Source: Gastrolobium villosum (lineage: Eukaryota; Streptophyta; Magnoliopsida; Fabales; Fabaceae). Taken from it: a DNA stretch of 64,000 nucleotides. This document shows positions 34,270 through 46,434 of the stretch, piece after piece (position 1 is the first letter of the stretch; each line of letters starts with the position of its first letter). The notes under the pieces are model-generated. The model saw only the letters and a list, made by a program, of their open reading frames with translations, did no database searches and was not told where the DNA came from. A program made the position numbers and the translations under genes. Location of the stretch: assembly GCA_032173675.1 (NCBI GenBank), contig JAVKPL010014527.1:310001-374000 (forward strand). Direction: 5' to 3'.

Positions 34270-36564
34270 AAATTATGTGAAATGGAAGTGGATAAAAGAT
34301 AAGGCTGTGTTGTAAATTTGGTTTTGTTCATTCTTATCTCCTGGATTCAACCTGTATGAATCCAAAGTTATGTATTTACATAAATAGAACTGCTTGAAGA
34401 AGATGTGTAAAATTGTTCAAAGCAAAAATAGTAATACATAAAGTCCAAATTTTGATACGTTTACTTCTGTCTCTTGCTATTCAACAATAAGACAATTGCT
34501 ATCCTATAATCAAGGGGAAATTATTTGTACCTTTTTAGGATAAATTACAACTTTCAACGCCAGTACTCATCTCCTAGATCACTTTATGTTAATCAGTTAT
34601 GAAAAAAAAAAAACCAAAATAAATAAATAAATAAAACTTGTGGTGTAAGGAGCAAAATTAAAAAAAAAAAAATGGGGTGAGTTAGCTGGTAAAAAAAAAA
34701 ACAAATAGTTTATCCTTTATAACATAGAATTAATCAACTCACATTCACTTGGGAACTATTTGTATTTTTTTTTTTTTTTTGGTGAAAGAACTATTTGTAT
34801 TTAATTGTTAGTGCATTGTGGAAAGGAAAACTTGAAAATAATAGTGGTAAGGAGTTTGGATGAGGTCATAAATTTAAACTTCAGTTTTATTATTGAATAA
34901 AAAAAGGGTTTATCATTTATAATTTAATATTACCAGAAATTTTTTTCTACATTCACAACATTTTGTGGGGCTCACAGCAAAAAGCTTTATTATTGAATAA
35001 AAAAAGGATTTATCATCTATAATTTAATATTACCAGAAATTTTTTTCTACGTTCACAACATTTTGTGGGGCTCGCAGCAAAAAAAAAAACTCTGGCACGC
35101 AAACGAATCTCTATAACATAACACAAATACTTTTCCTACAATATAACTCTTATAAAACCCATAAAAAAAAAACATAAAAAACAGAAGGAAATAAAGAGCG
35201 GTAAATCACAAACACAAGCCAAACCATGATGCTGGATGCTACTAGCTCCTACTCCTAGTCGTTCCCCACACACGTGAGTGATGAGCTGCTTATCACTAAA
35301 ACTAGCTGTGTGTATCATGTTGGACAGAACATGCACGAGCCCGATGGACCACTATATAGGGACTCAGCAACTTGGGTCACTCTTATTGAGAATTTAAATT
35401 ACGAGTCAATGTTTTTCACATTGAAAATAAATTGACTAAAGTTATGACAATATAAATGAAAAGATTTGTATACATAAATCTATGCTATGCTATATTAGGC
35501 TCTTTTTTTTTTTTTTGTATATTGGGTTCATATTTATTAAAGCGAAGGATCCTTCCAATTGTTGGTTGCCGCTGGATGCATAGAGGCATTTGATAGAGAA
35601 AAAATATTTTTATTTTTTAGGAATATGTTAAAAAAATGATTTTATCAGGAATATTACTAAAAAGATATTTGATAAGTAAATAAATATTAGGAATGTTGGC
35701 TCAAAATTCTTGATTTTTATATTTGGTTGATTGTCAATTATTGATGGGATTATGGGGTAATTTTACAAAACTAAAACTTATCCACTATTTTGGTTAAAAA
35801 CTTTTCCAAGTTGCATTGGATGATTAATGGCTCAAAAACTTTTCCTACTATAAATTTTGGGAGTTAGTTTTCTCATTTTACACTCACAATATATGAATGA
35901 AATCCACATAAAGGTGAGAAGATAAAAAAGTCAAGATGAGACTCATGTATTGTTAGTGTAGAATGAGATAATTTTCTCAGGTAAAATGAGAAAATTATTT
36001 CCCATAAATTTTATGGCTGCAATATCATAATACCTCTGTGCTGCTTCCTCTTCGGTTGCGGTTCCCCGGCGAGAAGCTACTGTCTTATCCAAGTATTCGA
36101 TTTTGTGAACCAATGACTCATAGCTAGGGCTAAATTGTCCGAAAAAATTTCACAAATATTTCAACCGGTGAGAATCCGAAAATACCTTCCACCAGTGATA
36201 TTTTTAAATAGGATTTTGCTTCATAAACTACAAAAAGTTGGATAAATAAGATTTCTAATATCAATTTATGTGATTTTAAAATTTATCCCTCTATCAAAAC
36301 ACCATCAGTTTTTTTCTCAATTAGTTTTTGACATAAATATGTACTAGAAAAGTAGTAAAAATAAATAAATATAATAATAAAGAGCAATTATTTTGTCACG
36401 CATTTTAAGATGCATCGTAGTTGTCAAGTTTTTAGGGTTGTTAAAATATTGTGTATCTGCAAATCAACTGTGATCAACTGACAATTGGAGTAGTATGTGC
36501 AGCAATTTTCTCAAACGAAAGAAACATTATTTAACTATCAACTATCCCACTCACAATCAACTGA
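34270..36564. other. Intergenic region between FPP and tRNA-Gln
   Basis: Starts with the FPP 3' UTR (to about 34440, with TAATACATAAAG near its end). It holds one family A MITE (34906-35160); the rest is AT-rich, with several A or T runs. A minus-strand frame at 35136-35336 runs into the MITE and is not coding. Confidence 0.55.
34906..35160 (+). mobile_element. Mutator-type MITE, family A, copy 3, internally duplicated
   Basis: 255 bp with a perfect 9-bp duplication ATAAAAAAA (34897-34905 and 35161-35169). Its left half occurs twice in tandem (GGGTTTATCATTTATA at 34906, GGATTTATCATCTATA near 35006). The repeated unit also includes about 20 bp of flanking host DNA (TTTATTATTGAATAAAAAAA), so the duplication came after insertion. 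Confidence 0.82.
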
Positions 36565-36636
36565 GGTTCTATGGTGTAGTGGTTAGCACTCTGGACTTTG
36601 AATCCAGCGACCTGGGTTCGACTCCCGGTAGGACCT
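36565..36636 (+). tRNA. tRNA-Gln (anticodon TTG)
   Basis: A 72-nt cloverleaf. Acceptor GGTTCTA pairs with TAGGACC, discriminator T. Box A is TGGTGTAGTGG, the anticodon loop is CTTTGAA with anticodon TTG, and box B is GGTTCGACTCC. It matches the plant nuclear tRNA-Gln(UUG) as I know it. It points toward the 3' end of FAAH, about 210 bp away. Confidence 0.97.
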
Positions 36637-36648
36637 CTTATAAATTTA

Positions 36649-36654
36649 TTTTTT
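36649..36654 (+). terminator. Pol III T-tract of tRNA-Gln
   Basis: Six consecutive T twelve bases past the tRNA end. Confidence 0.7.
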
Positions 36655-36845
36655 GCAAAAACAGATATTGGCTTCTCGCTTAACTTTCCATCAAATGAAT
36701 AAGTAGTCTTAACAAACAAAAAGAGAAACTGACAAAAACAAAGGAATAAAAGGACACAACATGGTTCTACATTTGCTTGAAAAGACATGCTCCTGCTAGG
36801 GTATAGTGTATGCTTCCATCTTCCTTCTGATATATCCATGTCTGT

Positions 36846-37192
36846 TTAATCTTTTCTTAGCATATCATAAAAAATCTCTGGCTTTCTGTATTCTGACAAG
36901 CAGATGGCCTGAGATCATAACAGCACCAGAGGATGTTAGTACTTAAAAGTTCACAAAATAGAACAGTATAAAGCTGCGTTTTTTTTTAGCTTGAATCATC
37001 TTTAACAAGTTATACTTAGTACCATTTTTTTTATAGTATTTTTTACTATCAACTTTGTTTTCCTCACACAAAATCAAATTAACGGTTACAAAATAACATC
37101 AAGTGAGAACTATTGATTTGCTTTTAATACAACGATAACAAAATTGGTAATAAGAGACTATAAGAAAAAATAATAGTAACTATAATCATCCC

Positions 37193-37225
<33 letters not shown>

Positions 37226-40200
37226 GGGAATTATCCGTTTATAAATTTTTTTTACAAATTATACTAAGTATGACCGGTTATATACTTTTGATTGAAGTAT
37301 GACATGTTATACTTAGTGTAGTTTGTAAATAAAAAATTTGTAAATATAACCTTTCCCTATATATATATATATACATAAATATGGGTTCGTCGTTTCTCCT
37401 GTTGCTGCTGATGAGAAAAGTTGCAACAAATTATTAACACTAGGATACGGGGTCGTATCCTGCCTAAAAAAAAATACATCAGGATCCGGACGTGTATCCT
37501 GACAAAAACAAGTGTTACTGCATTTTTTCCCATCTGCAGTGACAGAAGAAGTATATAACCCTCTATATATATATATATATATATAATTTGTCACATATGC
37601 TACGTAGTAGTAGATACACTTCTAGTTATAAAGCAAGTAATTATTTAATAACCTGCATTGCAAATGCCAAGTGGATCAGTGTTGCTTCAGCCCAAGGCCT
37701 TCCTATAAACTGAAGACCAATAGGCAATCCCAATTTATCGTATCCAACCTGTGATGAAGGATGATAAAGCTATCATTGAATCCGAGTTCTTAAAAAATAA
37801 CTATAAGGATGAAACTAACATTTATGTAGTAACTATGTAAAAAGGAAAATATAACATAATCATACCGCAACAGTCACAGCAGGAAGTCCAAGGAAGTTTC
37901 CTGATATGGAATACCGAACAAGTGCAGCTGAAAAGGTGGCAAAAGGGATCAGATTTTGATAAACATTCGGGTATTTATGCTACCAACATCTTCAAAAGTA
38001 ACATGAAGAGTATTACTTCAGTGTCACTATACAAATATGAATTTCATGTATACCTCCGTTGATATAGTCAAGTTCACCAGTCTTAAGTGCATCATCTTGA
38101 ATCGGGTATGCAGTTACACTGTTATAAACATTAGGCATATGTTACCTAAGAGAAAATTGCTACAAGGTATTCTGTTAAAGTTTGAGAAAATGGGACAAAC
38201 CCTATTGTTGGTGACACAATGACATCTGCTTCAGCAAATATTTTCTTGTGAAATTGCAACTGGCGATTCCTGTTCATAATTTAACAAACTTGCATCAGTT
38301 TAAAGTTCTACAATATGATTATAGTGCTTAATATGTTGCTTCATTTTATTGAGTTTTGTTGAGATATATAGTCACACATTGGTTGTATGTGCAACTAATG
38401 TGGCCTTTATAAGGCCTTGGGCACTCCCACCCTTTGAGCTAGCTTTTGGGGTGGTGTATCCCAAGGTTTTTTACATGGTATCAGAGCCTCACCGTCCCCT
38501 ACTTTCTCTCGTGGACTCTCTTAGCACAGGTAGGTTGGGCCTGTTGCATCATCCACTCTTCAAGCCCAATGGACTCTCGTGTGAGGGGGCGTGTTGAGAT
38601 ATATAGTCCCACATTGGTTGTATGTGCAATTAATGTGGCCTTTATAAGGCCTTGGGCACTCCCACCCTTTGAACTAGTTTTTGGGTGGTGTATCCCAAAG
38701 TTCTTTACAAGTTTTAACTTTCATTACCTGTATTTCTCAGCCTAATTTTTCATGTTACTAATAAAGAAAACTAGGTCATAATTTACCTAATTTTCTGAGC
38801 TTTAATATACTCCTTGCTGCTGAAAGAACCATAGATGTTAAGTGCTACCCTTGCATCATATCCTAATTCTGCAAAATGTCTTTGGTAATAATTTTGTAAT
38901 GTCAGCAATCATAGAAGGCAATGAGGAAGAAAGTCAAGAGTTTAAGATGACATACTTTTCTCCAAAAGAATCAAGCGCAGTGGAACACTCTGATCCAATT
39001 GTTACATAATGTGCCAGGCGCATCATTTCTATTTCTGGTAGAGTGACTTCTATGGTCTTGTATGTTTAAAATAAAGTTGGCAGGTTCGTAAGTAATCACA
39101 CTATGCTGTTTCTCAATGAAGGGCTAAGTAATTGTATTAAAAGCTCTTGGGGATTTTCCGTTTTTAAAAATTGTTGCTTCTTCCAAATTCAGATCAAATA
39201 TTCAAACCGCCTAATATTTGTTAAGCATGATGATAATAAAGTCAACATTTCAAAGCTTTTGTTTTTATGGTTAAATTTTGCAGTACCTTCCAACCATAAT
39301 GATCCTGAAGTTTGCTCAAAGCATTGGAGCAGCATATTCTTACATCATCACTGGAATCATCAAACCACTAATGGATTGAATTAGTGGTTAAAGGACATAA
39401 AAATGATGTTAGAACAACCTACTTTTTCAATTTGTGGGAATGAATAATTAATATATTCAAGGCAGGGAAAAGTGTTTCTAACCTTCCCATATTTTGCCAA
39501 TTTGATGTCAGTTATGGACCTTGTCAAAGGCAGCAGTGGAAGATTTATCTTGGTCTAAGGTATTACACAAAATATTTTCAGAAGTTTGAAGAGATTAGGA
39601 GGAGGTTAAATTCAGACCAGTTTGTTAAACTTGGTGTAAATGTAATCACAATCATCAGCAATGTTATATTTGAAACATTGAAACAAGTCAACTATGAAAT
39701 TAATCAGTGATTAAAATCCTTTAGAATTTGAAAAAGTAAGTTCTTACAAGTATACTAGAGGGCTTATGGGATGGAATTTCGCCACTGATAGCTGCATAAC
39801 TATAAATAGTGAAATATTAGAAGGTGTAAAACTTATATTAAAACTTCCTTGAAGAAAAAATATCATAGAAAAAAGGTACTAACGCGATCAATGCATCCTC
39901 AACAGTTCCTGCTAGTATTCCAACCATCCCAACTGTCCAGTTCAGAGGAAGAACTCTGAATGTAGCAGAAGATCATTATTCTCAATCATTACAATCCTCC
40001 TAGTATATTTAATCATGACAAAACATAATTGAATACCAACCCAGAATGAGGTACACGATCAAAAGTTGGCTTCAAACCAACCACACCACAAAGAGCTGCA
40101 GGCATCCTCACAGAGCCTGAAATGGCATGCAAATAAAATATTAATTCACCAGCTTTTGTTTTCTCTATGTAAATTGTAGAATGAAATTTCATTCACCTAC

Positions 40201-43200
40201 TGATATAGACTTATCTAGTAATTTCACATCACTTTGGCTTAAACATAAATATGTGTAATGTTTATAAGTGTGATGCACTTATAGTTGGCCCATCGTACAT
40301 GGTCCAACCATTGATCCAAGAAACTCGTAGTCAACTAGAATTGTGGCCCAATAAGTACGGCCCAATTGTTGAAAAAGACAATGATTTGAAATATAACAAA
40401 TTAAATCGAATCCAAGTCCCAGTAAAGCAGCAAATGTGATTGTGATTTGTTTGGGAAGAAAAGGAAAGCAACATATTTGGCGTGATTTGAGATTAAAGAT
40501 TTGAGATGTATTTTGAATTTTTTATTTATTTTTAGATGTTAATTACTGTTATATTAATTTTAGGATGTTTTATTATTTTAGAATTTTAGATTTAGAATTT
40601 TGAATCAATCTGTAATTAGTCTATAAAAGGTGCTTATGACCTTTTTATGCGCTTTTCTATTCGCTTTCGGCATCATAACGAATGATAAGTTCATTGACCT
40701 TTCATATGCAACTATAAATAAAAAATACCTCCCCCATCAACACCAAGGGCAATAGGGCACAACCCTGCAGACACCACAGCAGCAGATCCACTAGAAGAAC
40801 CTCCTGCAATCTTATTGATACCGTATGGGTTTCTAGTAGCCCTACGAAAGTAAATTCATTAAGGTATATAGTTCAGAAGACACCAAAGAAGTGACATAAT
40901 ATGAATATAATTTGTATAACACATGGTTTCATACCCGTAATGTGGATTGATACCACTAGTTCCAGCCCCAAGTTCATGCATATTAGTCTTCCCAACAAGT
41001 ATGGCACCACATAACCTTAGACGCTTAACGCAGCAAGAATCATCTATACAAGGTCTTTGTTTGTGCAGCCACTTTGTACCTCCTAGAGGACACCATTTTT
41101 AGATGCTTACGTGAATAATGAAATAAGCAGCTAAAACATTTGAAATTTGAAAACACTGACACGTTAGTGAAAAGAATAACACATTGCCACTACCTGTAGT
41201 CGGATATGGCAAACAATCTATTTCATCCTTGATAGCAACAGGAACTCCGTCTAGCACAGAGATAGGTTCCCCTACAAAAGCAAAATGGTTTAAATCAAAT
41301 TGAATTGGTTTAAATGGTTCGGTTCGGTTCAAAACTAGTTCGGTTCGGAAGTGGTTCGGTTCAGTTCGAAACGGTTCGGTTTGAAACCGGTTCGGGTCGA
41401 CCCTATTTTGAAAATTAAAAAAAATTAAAATTTAAAAAATAAAGTTATAAAAATCAATTTGGCTCGTTTTGAAAACGGTTCAGTTCGGTTCGGAAACGGT
41501 TCGGTTCTCAAACTGGTTCTAAAATCCTGTTCGTTTATGAACTGGTTTGTAAAAATAGGTTATTTTAAGGACGGTTCAGTTCGGTTCAGTTTTTGGTTAT
41601 TTTGCACAACTCTAATGTAGTACACATCAACATCAACATAAGTATATGATTGAGAAGAAATCTTGAAGATGCACAAGCAATCAAAGCCACAAAATTATTA
41701 CTAACACCCTGCAAAGAATGATATTGCAATTTCTGTATTACTTTCATTGGTAAATTATTCCTTTCTAGAGCTCCAAGTTTAGAAAATAGTATTCCTCAAA
41801 CTTACACAATGAGCACTTATAAGTCAAAACTTTTGAGTAGTTTAAAAAGACAAGTTGCGTACATCTTAATTTTGGATTCTAATAGCAAATGAAAACTATT
41901 CACATGTGAGTTTCAATAACACTATTAGATGGTATCATCTGAAGATCCAAGGGTTTAGTCTTATCATTTTGAGTTGACACTTGAATTGCTATAAAGCACC
42001 TTTCTGATACCGAAGAGTTGATTCATTTGCTTGTCTTAGTATATCATCAGCATTGTAGTTAATAAAGAATCCCATTTGGAGTGGAAGCTTTGATGATTCA
42101 CCAACAGCAGCTATAAATCGCTCTGCAACCTATGAAAATCAAGAAGAAAGCTAATGAACGGAAAAGTACATCAGAATTAATAGCAACTAGAAATATGAAG
42201 GGCTTGTGGCTGTAACAATCACACAGATATCAAAGATCAAGATGACCTTGTAAAAGCAAGTTTTTTAATGTAAAATTTTGAAGAATAAAACTTTATGCAA
42301 GCTAGATTTGATGAATTAACACAATAGGATGAGGACATGTTAAAATAATATCTAAGAGATGAAATACCATGCGTGGTGTTATATCTCCTGAGTTGTAGGA
42401 TCTGGAATAGTCCATTATTGTCCAGCGACAGAAAGAAGAATTTGTTCCATTAAGTGCTTTTTCTGAAGATGTAGGTAAGCAATCTATTGCAAGTTGAACT
42501 TGCTCTGGTGGAGTTAAAGCAGAATCTAAGCATTTAACTTCTTGTTCTTTGTGGTCTACAAGTATAAACTGAAATCAGCGATCCACTTTGTATTAAGGAT
42601 ATTCTGAATTATGAGCAAAAATTTTCAACGTATGGACAATAAGCTATTTTAGTTTATAAAAGATAAATACACATCCAACACAAAATGATCAGAATAACAT
42701 CCATGTCCATAATATCATGTAACAAATCTCTCACTTTTGTACATCATCTGGTGGAAAAAACCTAGTGAAAAACAACAAACCTTCAAAATGATGTAAGGGA
42801 ACATAGAGGGGTGACTCTTCTAACTCTGCATTTGTAACAAGCTGCAAGAAAAAAAAATAAAAATACTGAGAATTGGGAAAAGATAAATGCTGCTTAAAGT
42901 TATATCCGCATGGCCAGTCTCTCAAGCATGAACTTAAAGTAGTAGAAATATATGAAAGTGTTATTATTCATGAAAATGGAAAGCAATGGACTATGAACCA
43001 AGAGCATATATACCTTATGGATAAGATTGTTTCCCTTCAATATATACAATAGCAAAGCTCCAAATATTGGAGACTCCAAGAACCAAGTGAAAATCTTGAC
43101 CAAGATTCCAGTCATGCGAGGAGCTATAATTGAAATTTTAATGATAATTAACCATTAAGACTTCCAAATAAAAGATTCTGACACAAATATTGAATTCTAA

Positions 43201-43517
43201 ACTTGACAAATCAATTCAAAACTGCAGACAACATATTCATTGTGTCTGCATCCTGCCAGAGAGTTGTAAAAATATTACAATCAACAAAGTGAACCATATG
43301 AAGCTTTCCATTAAAAAAAATAAATCATAACAAGAAAATGGGAACAATTCCATGTCATACCAAAATAAGGATAAATAGAACAAGCAGCAAGAAATGGTAA
43401 TAAATGACATTATGAACCTTTCACATTGGCTTGTAGATAGAATTCACTGCTATCTGGGCCTAAATTGACATCTTCAACGGGCTTGTAAACCATACCCTTA
43501 CTTTTGAACAAACCCAT
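36846..43517 (-). CDS. FAAH: Fatty acid amide hydrolase (FAAH), with apparent 1-bp frameshift
   Basis: Twenty exons on the minus strand: 43517-43418, 43123-43014, 42841-42781, 42555-42368, 42129-42000, 41271-41194, 41082-40935, 40841-40729, 40116-40041, 39955-39884, 39799-39748, 39554-39483, 39367-39287, 39056-38956, 38868-38787, 38269-38201, 38118-38054, 37927-37866, 37748-37653, 36908-36846. About 605 aa, close to the 607 aa of Arabidopsis FAAH. It hydrolyses N-acylethanolamines to free fatty acid and ethanolamine. The amidase-signature triad is present: Lys211 (VPVAIKDEID), Ser287 (AGGSSSGSA) and Ser311 (GVDGGGSVRMPAAL), each six residues beyond the Arabidopsis positions. A hydrophobic segment at about 40-60 (IFGALLLYIL) suggests membrane attachment. 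Phases close everywhere except exon 14 to 15. Exon 14 ends GGAGAAAA before GTATGT, one A too many, and the strict splice meets a stop five codons on. Introns hold a TRIM, a MITE and others. Confidence 0.93.
37226..37357 (+). mobile_element. Mutator-type MITE, family B, copy 3, in FAAH last intron
   Basis: 132 bp, GGGAATTATCCGTTTATAAA to TATAACCTTTCCC, with the TTACAAATTATACTAAGTATG core. It lies within TA repeats, so the duplication cannot be read. Confidence 0.7.
38357..38709 (+). mobile_element. Complete TRIM retrotransposon in FAAH intron 15
   Basis: LTRs 38357-38475 (119 bp) and 38592-38709 (118 bp), TGTTGAGATATATAGTC...TTTACA, enclose a 116-bp internal part. The primer-binding site TGGTATCAGAGCC and polypurine tract GTGAGGGGGCG are intact. 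A perfect 5-bp duplication AGTTT (38352-38356 and 38710-38714) flanks it. The LTRs are nearly identical, so insertion is recent. Orientation is antisense to FAAH. Confidence 0.92.
40254..40704 (+). mobile_element. Possible solo LTR in FAAH intron 8
   Basis: 451 bp, TGTAATGTTTATAAGTG to TTGACCTTTCA, with TATG on both sides (4 bp, 40250-40253 and 40705-40708). A TATA-like CTATAAAAGG near 40621 followed by a pyrimidine-rich leader suggests LTR promoter structure. No partner repeat, weak duplication. Confidence 0.4.
41285..41617. repeat. GGTTCGGTTC-rich repeat in FAAH intron 5
   Basis: Dozens of overlapping GGTTCGGTTC, GGTTCAGTTC and AACGGTTCGG motifs with opposite-strand CCGAACC missing. It looks like the inside of a hAT-type MITE; the ends could be GGTTTAAATC and TTTTGCACAACTC, but no duplication was found. 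Confidence 0.5.
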
Positions 43518-44267
43518 TTAATCTAAAAAAGTTGCTCTTTGGAAGATGAACAGCAAAATGGAGAGAGCATGGGGTTATCAACAAAATACATTACATATTA
43601 TAGAAGTTGTAGGCGGAGACTGCAAGAGGAACAAAACTGTAATTGTCATGTCATGTTGATGGATAGGGTCTGGTAAGACAACTAGAAAACAAGTCATTTT
43701 CATTAACAGGTCATGAGAGAAAAACAAAGAACTCAAACATAATATTCCTCTTGCTATTCCTTATCACGCTTATATAGTCAGATTCTAGAATGGTTTTTTT
43801 TATTTCTTTTGACAGTGTAGCTTTGGCTGCATGCAGAAAATGTCTCCAATTCATTAGCATACTACTACTGGCTCTTTCTAGTGTCTTCAGTTATAAGGTT
43901 CTTCTTGTTTCTAATTTTTTTTTATTTTATTGTTTCTTGTCGTTGCAGAATTACTGTAGTTTACTTTATTATATTAATTGTTTGTATGTGCCATGTGGTG
44001 GACCAATGGAAAAAGGTTGTTGAATATGATGGTTTGTTTTTATTTTTGCAATTCTTCTGAGCCAGCCATAACAGGAAACAATTCTTGGTTTGGTGGAATT
44101 GCATTAAACAACATTGATGAAATCATGGGGGCTATAGTTTCCTGCGGAGTGAGTGGTTACTACTTACTATAGGTTTATTATTGTACATTTTTAACATTCT
44201 AGTTGATATTATATTGCAATGGACAAGTAGCTAGTGCAACTTAATTAAGAGGACAGTGAGTTGTGAC

Positions 44268-44782
44268 CTACATAGCACGGACACCTCCTTGGATGAAAAT
44301 TTGCGTGACGGACACGCTTCGACACGCTCGGACACCATCCGACACGTGGTCAACATTTGAGGATACGCGGTCAACTCTCCGACATGTTCCGACACGTTTT
44401 TTGGGCATGCGGTCAACTTTTTCCGACACGCGGTCCATGCTTGGACACGCTCGGACATTTTTTTTTTTAATCTTAATTTTATTTTGTTAACTAAATATAA
44501 AAGAAATAATTTATAAATTAATTTTTTTCTGTTATAAAGTTTGACATGAAAAAGTAACAAAATATGAAAAATTATTTATATTTATATTTATGTTATGAAA
44601 TTTAAATATTTGATTGGTTATATACTTACTATGGACTCTTATATGTATTAAATATAAATTATATTATTTATATTAAAATTTTTATTTAATATCAAAACGT
44701 ATACCAACGTGTCCAAATATGACATTTTTTAAAATTAACGTGTCCGCGTGTCGTGTCTCGTGTCAGTGTCCGTGCATCGTAG
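44268..44782. mobile_element. hAT-type non-autonomous transposon, 515 bp
   Basis: A perfect 8-bp duplication GTTGTGAC (44260-44267 and 44783-44790) flanks imperfect inverted ends CTACATAGCACGGACAC and GTGTCCGTGCATCGTAG (14 of 17 match). The left 180 bp is an irregular array of CGGACACG and CGCGGTC motifs; the rest is AT-rich. No transposase. Confidence 0.85.
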
Positions 44783-45530
44783 GTTGTGACGCTCTTCCTT
44801 ACACTGCAGACCTTTTTTTTTTATGGGTAATAGTTTTCTTATGTAGTAGAAAATAAGAGTTATATTCTAAAAAAAGTAAAGTGAGACCCATATTGAATTT
44901 GTGTGTGTAGGAGATAGATTATATTTTATGCAACATAAGAATAATAAATTTTTTTTATTTTGTATAAGTTGACTAAATCAATAACAAATATATTATCAAC
45001 TTTACATTAAATACTCACATGAATTTTGTATTATGTAATAATATATTTATTGTTAATTGATTTAGTTTCAATCTTAGCTAAATACTTTCTACGCAAAGCT
45101 TTCAGAGGTTAACTGTAATAAAGTATATCCGTAGATAATAAATTCGGCCATTTAATATCTGCCATAATATTCGTGCAAAAGTTTTAACGTAGCACTTGAA
45201 AAGTACCAATGGAATACTTTTCTCATATACTATATCCCTAAAATAGGCTCTTTGACTAAATAGCTCCGTGAGCTTAAATGTATCAATTTGATAAATGATT
45301 GAGATATATTATCATTTGTGTCTTCAAGTTTTGCGGGGGCGGAGCGGGTTTGAATCCCGCATCGTCTTTCCTGCATAACTAGAGTCTTTTTCTTTTCTTT
45401 TTCTCTCCGATGAGTGTTGCATTCCTGTTGGGAACTCACATGATGTGTCAAGTGCATAATCCAACTTTTCACTCATTTCTTGTATTCGATCATTCATTAA
45501 AATATTAAACATTACTATTAATTATTAAAT

Positions 45531-45679
45531 AGATTTTATAATTATCATGTTATAGAGATAAAAAACATGTGGGACCCATGTGTTAGAAAAAAATTATATG
45601 TATGACTCATGTTAGCACGGAAATCGAAGAAATTGTAGAAAAATTATAATTATTATGTTAAATGAAAATTATAAAACCT
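45531..45679 (-). mobile_element. Mutator-type MITE, family D, copy 2
   Basis: 149 bp, AGATTTTATAATTATC to AATTATAAAACCT, with a perfect 9-bp duplication TTATTAAAT (45522-45530 and 45680-45688). The interior has ATGTGGGACCCATGTG, the reverse of copy 1. Confidence 0.75.
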
Positions 45680-46434
45680 TTATTAAATATTATGTAATAT
45701 TTCTACATACTTATCAGGTGACCGAAAGAGTGTATTCTCCGGTTACTAAGGGATTGATCAGCGTGCAACATTTTATTTATGTTTAAAAAAATTGATGACA
45801 GACCCCACAATTCTTTGGGTCACCTACGGAAGTTTAACTTCTTCAGTGACATAAGAAGTTTAAATCTCTGTTATTATTACACATGTTTATGTTATGATAA
45901 AAAAGAATTAATTTAAAAAAATTACGACAATAATTCACTTAACTCATTAATTTAAAAGAAACTCTAAATATTAATCAACATATTTTTATTGCGACAAAAT
46001 TATTATTATGTAGTAAAAATAGTAATTATAAAATTACTGCAAAATTACTATTTAGATGTATAGTAAATATTCCCCATTTATTACTATTTTCACTATAACA
46101 AAATTATTCCTCGTTTATTATAATTTTTACTATAACAAAATTAGAAATAGTGATATTTTTACCGCAACTTCACTCTTTGAATTTTTAATGTTTGGTGGTT
46201 AATGAATAGTGTTGAGTATTATAATGAATGAACGAGGAATGAGTGAAAGGCTGAGATTGTGTCCCAAGGGTCGTGACACTAACATGCAAAAAAATGTCTG
46301 AGTTCAGGGCGGTGCGGGACTCAACCCCCGTTGTACTAAATGACTTCCATCGATAAACATCGAGAATCGAATACCAGATAGAAAAATTAAAGGGGTAAAA
46401 ATTCATGTTTGGTGAAAGAGCCCATTAAAATATT

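Noticed and set aside
36495..36839. Frames on both strands around 36.5-36.8 kb
   Set aside because: They overlap tRNA-Gln and the FAAH 3' region; the tRNA is the real feature.
41285..41617. A coding GGTTCGGTTC repeat (for example a Gly/Ser-rich protein)
   Set aside because: It is within a FAAH intron, contains stops in all frames and has the look of a MITE interior.
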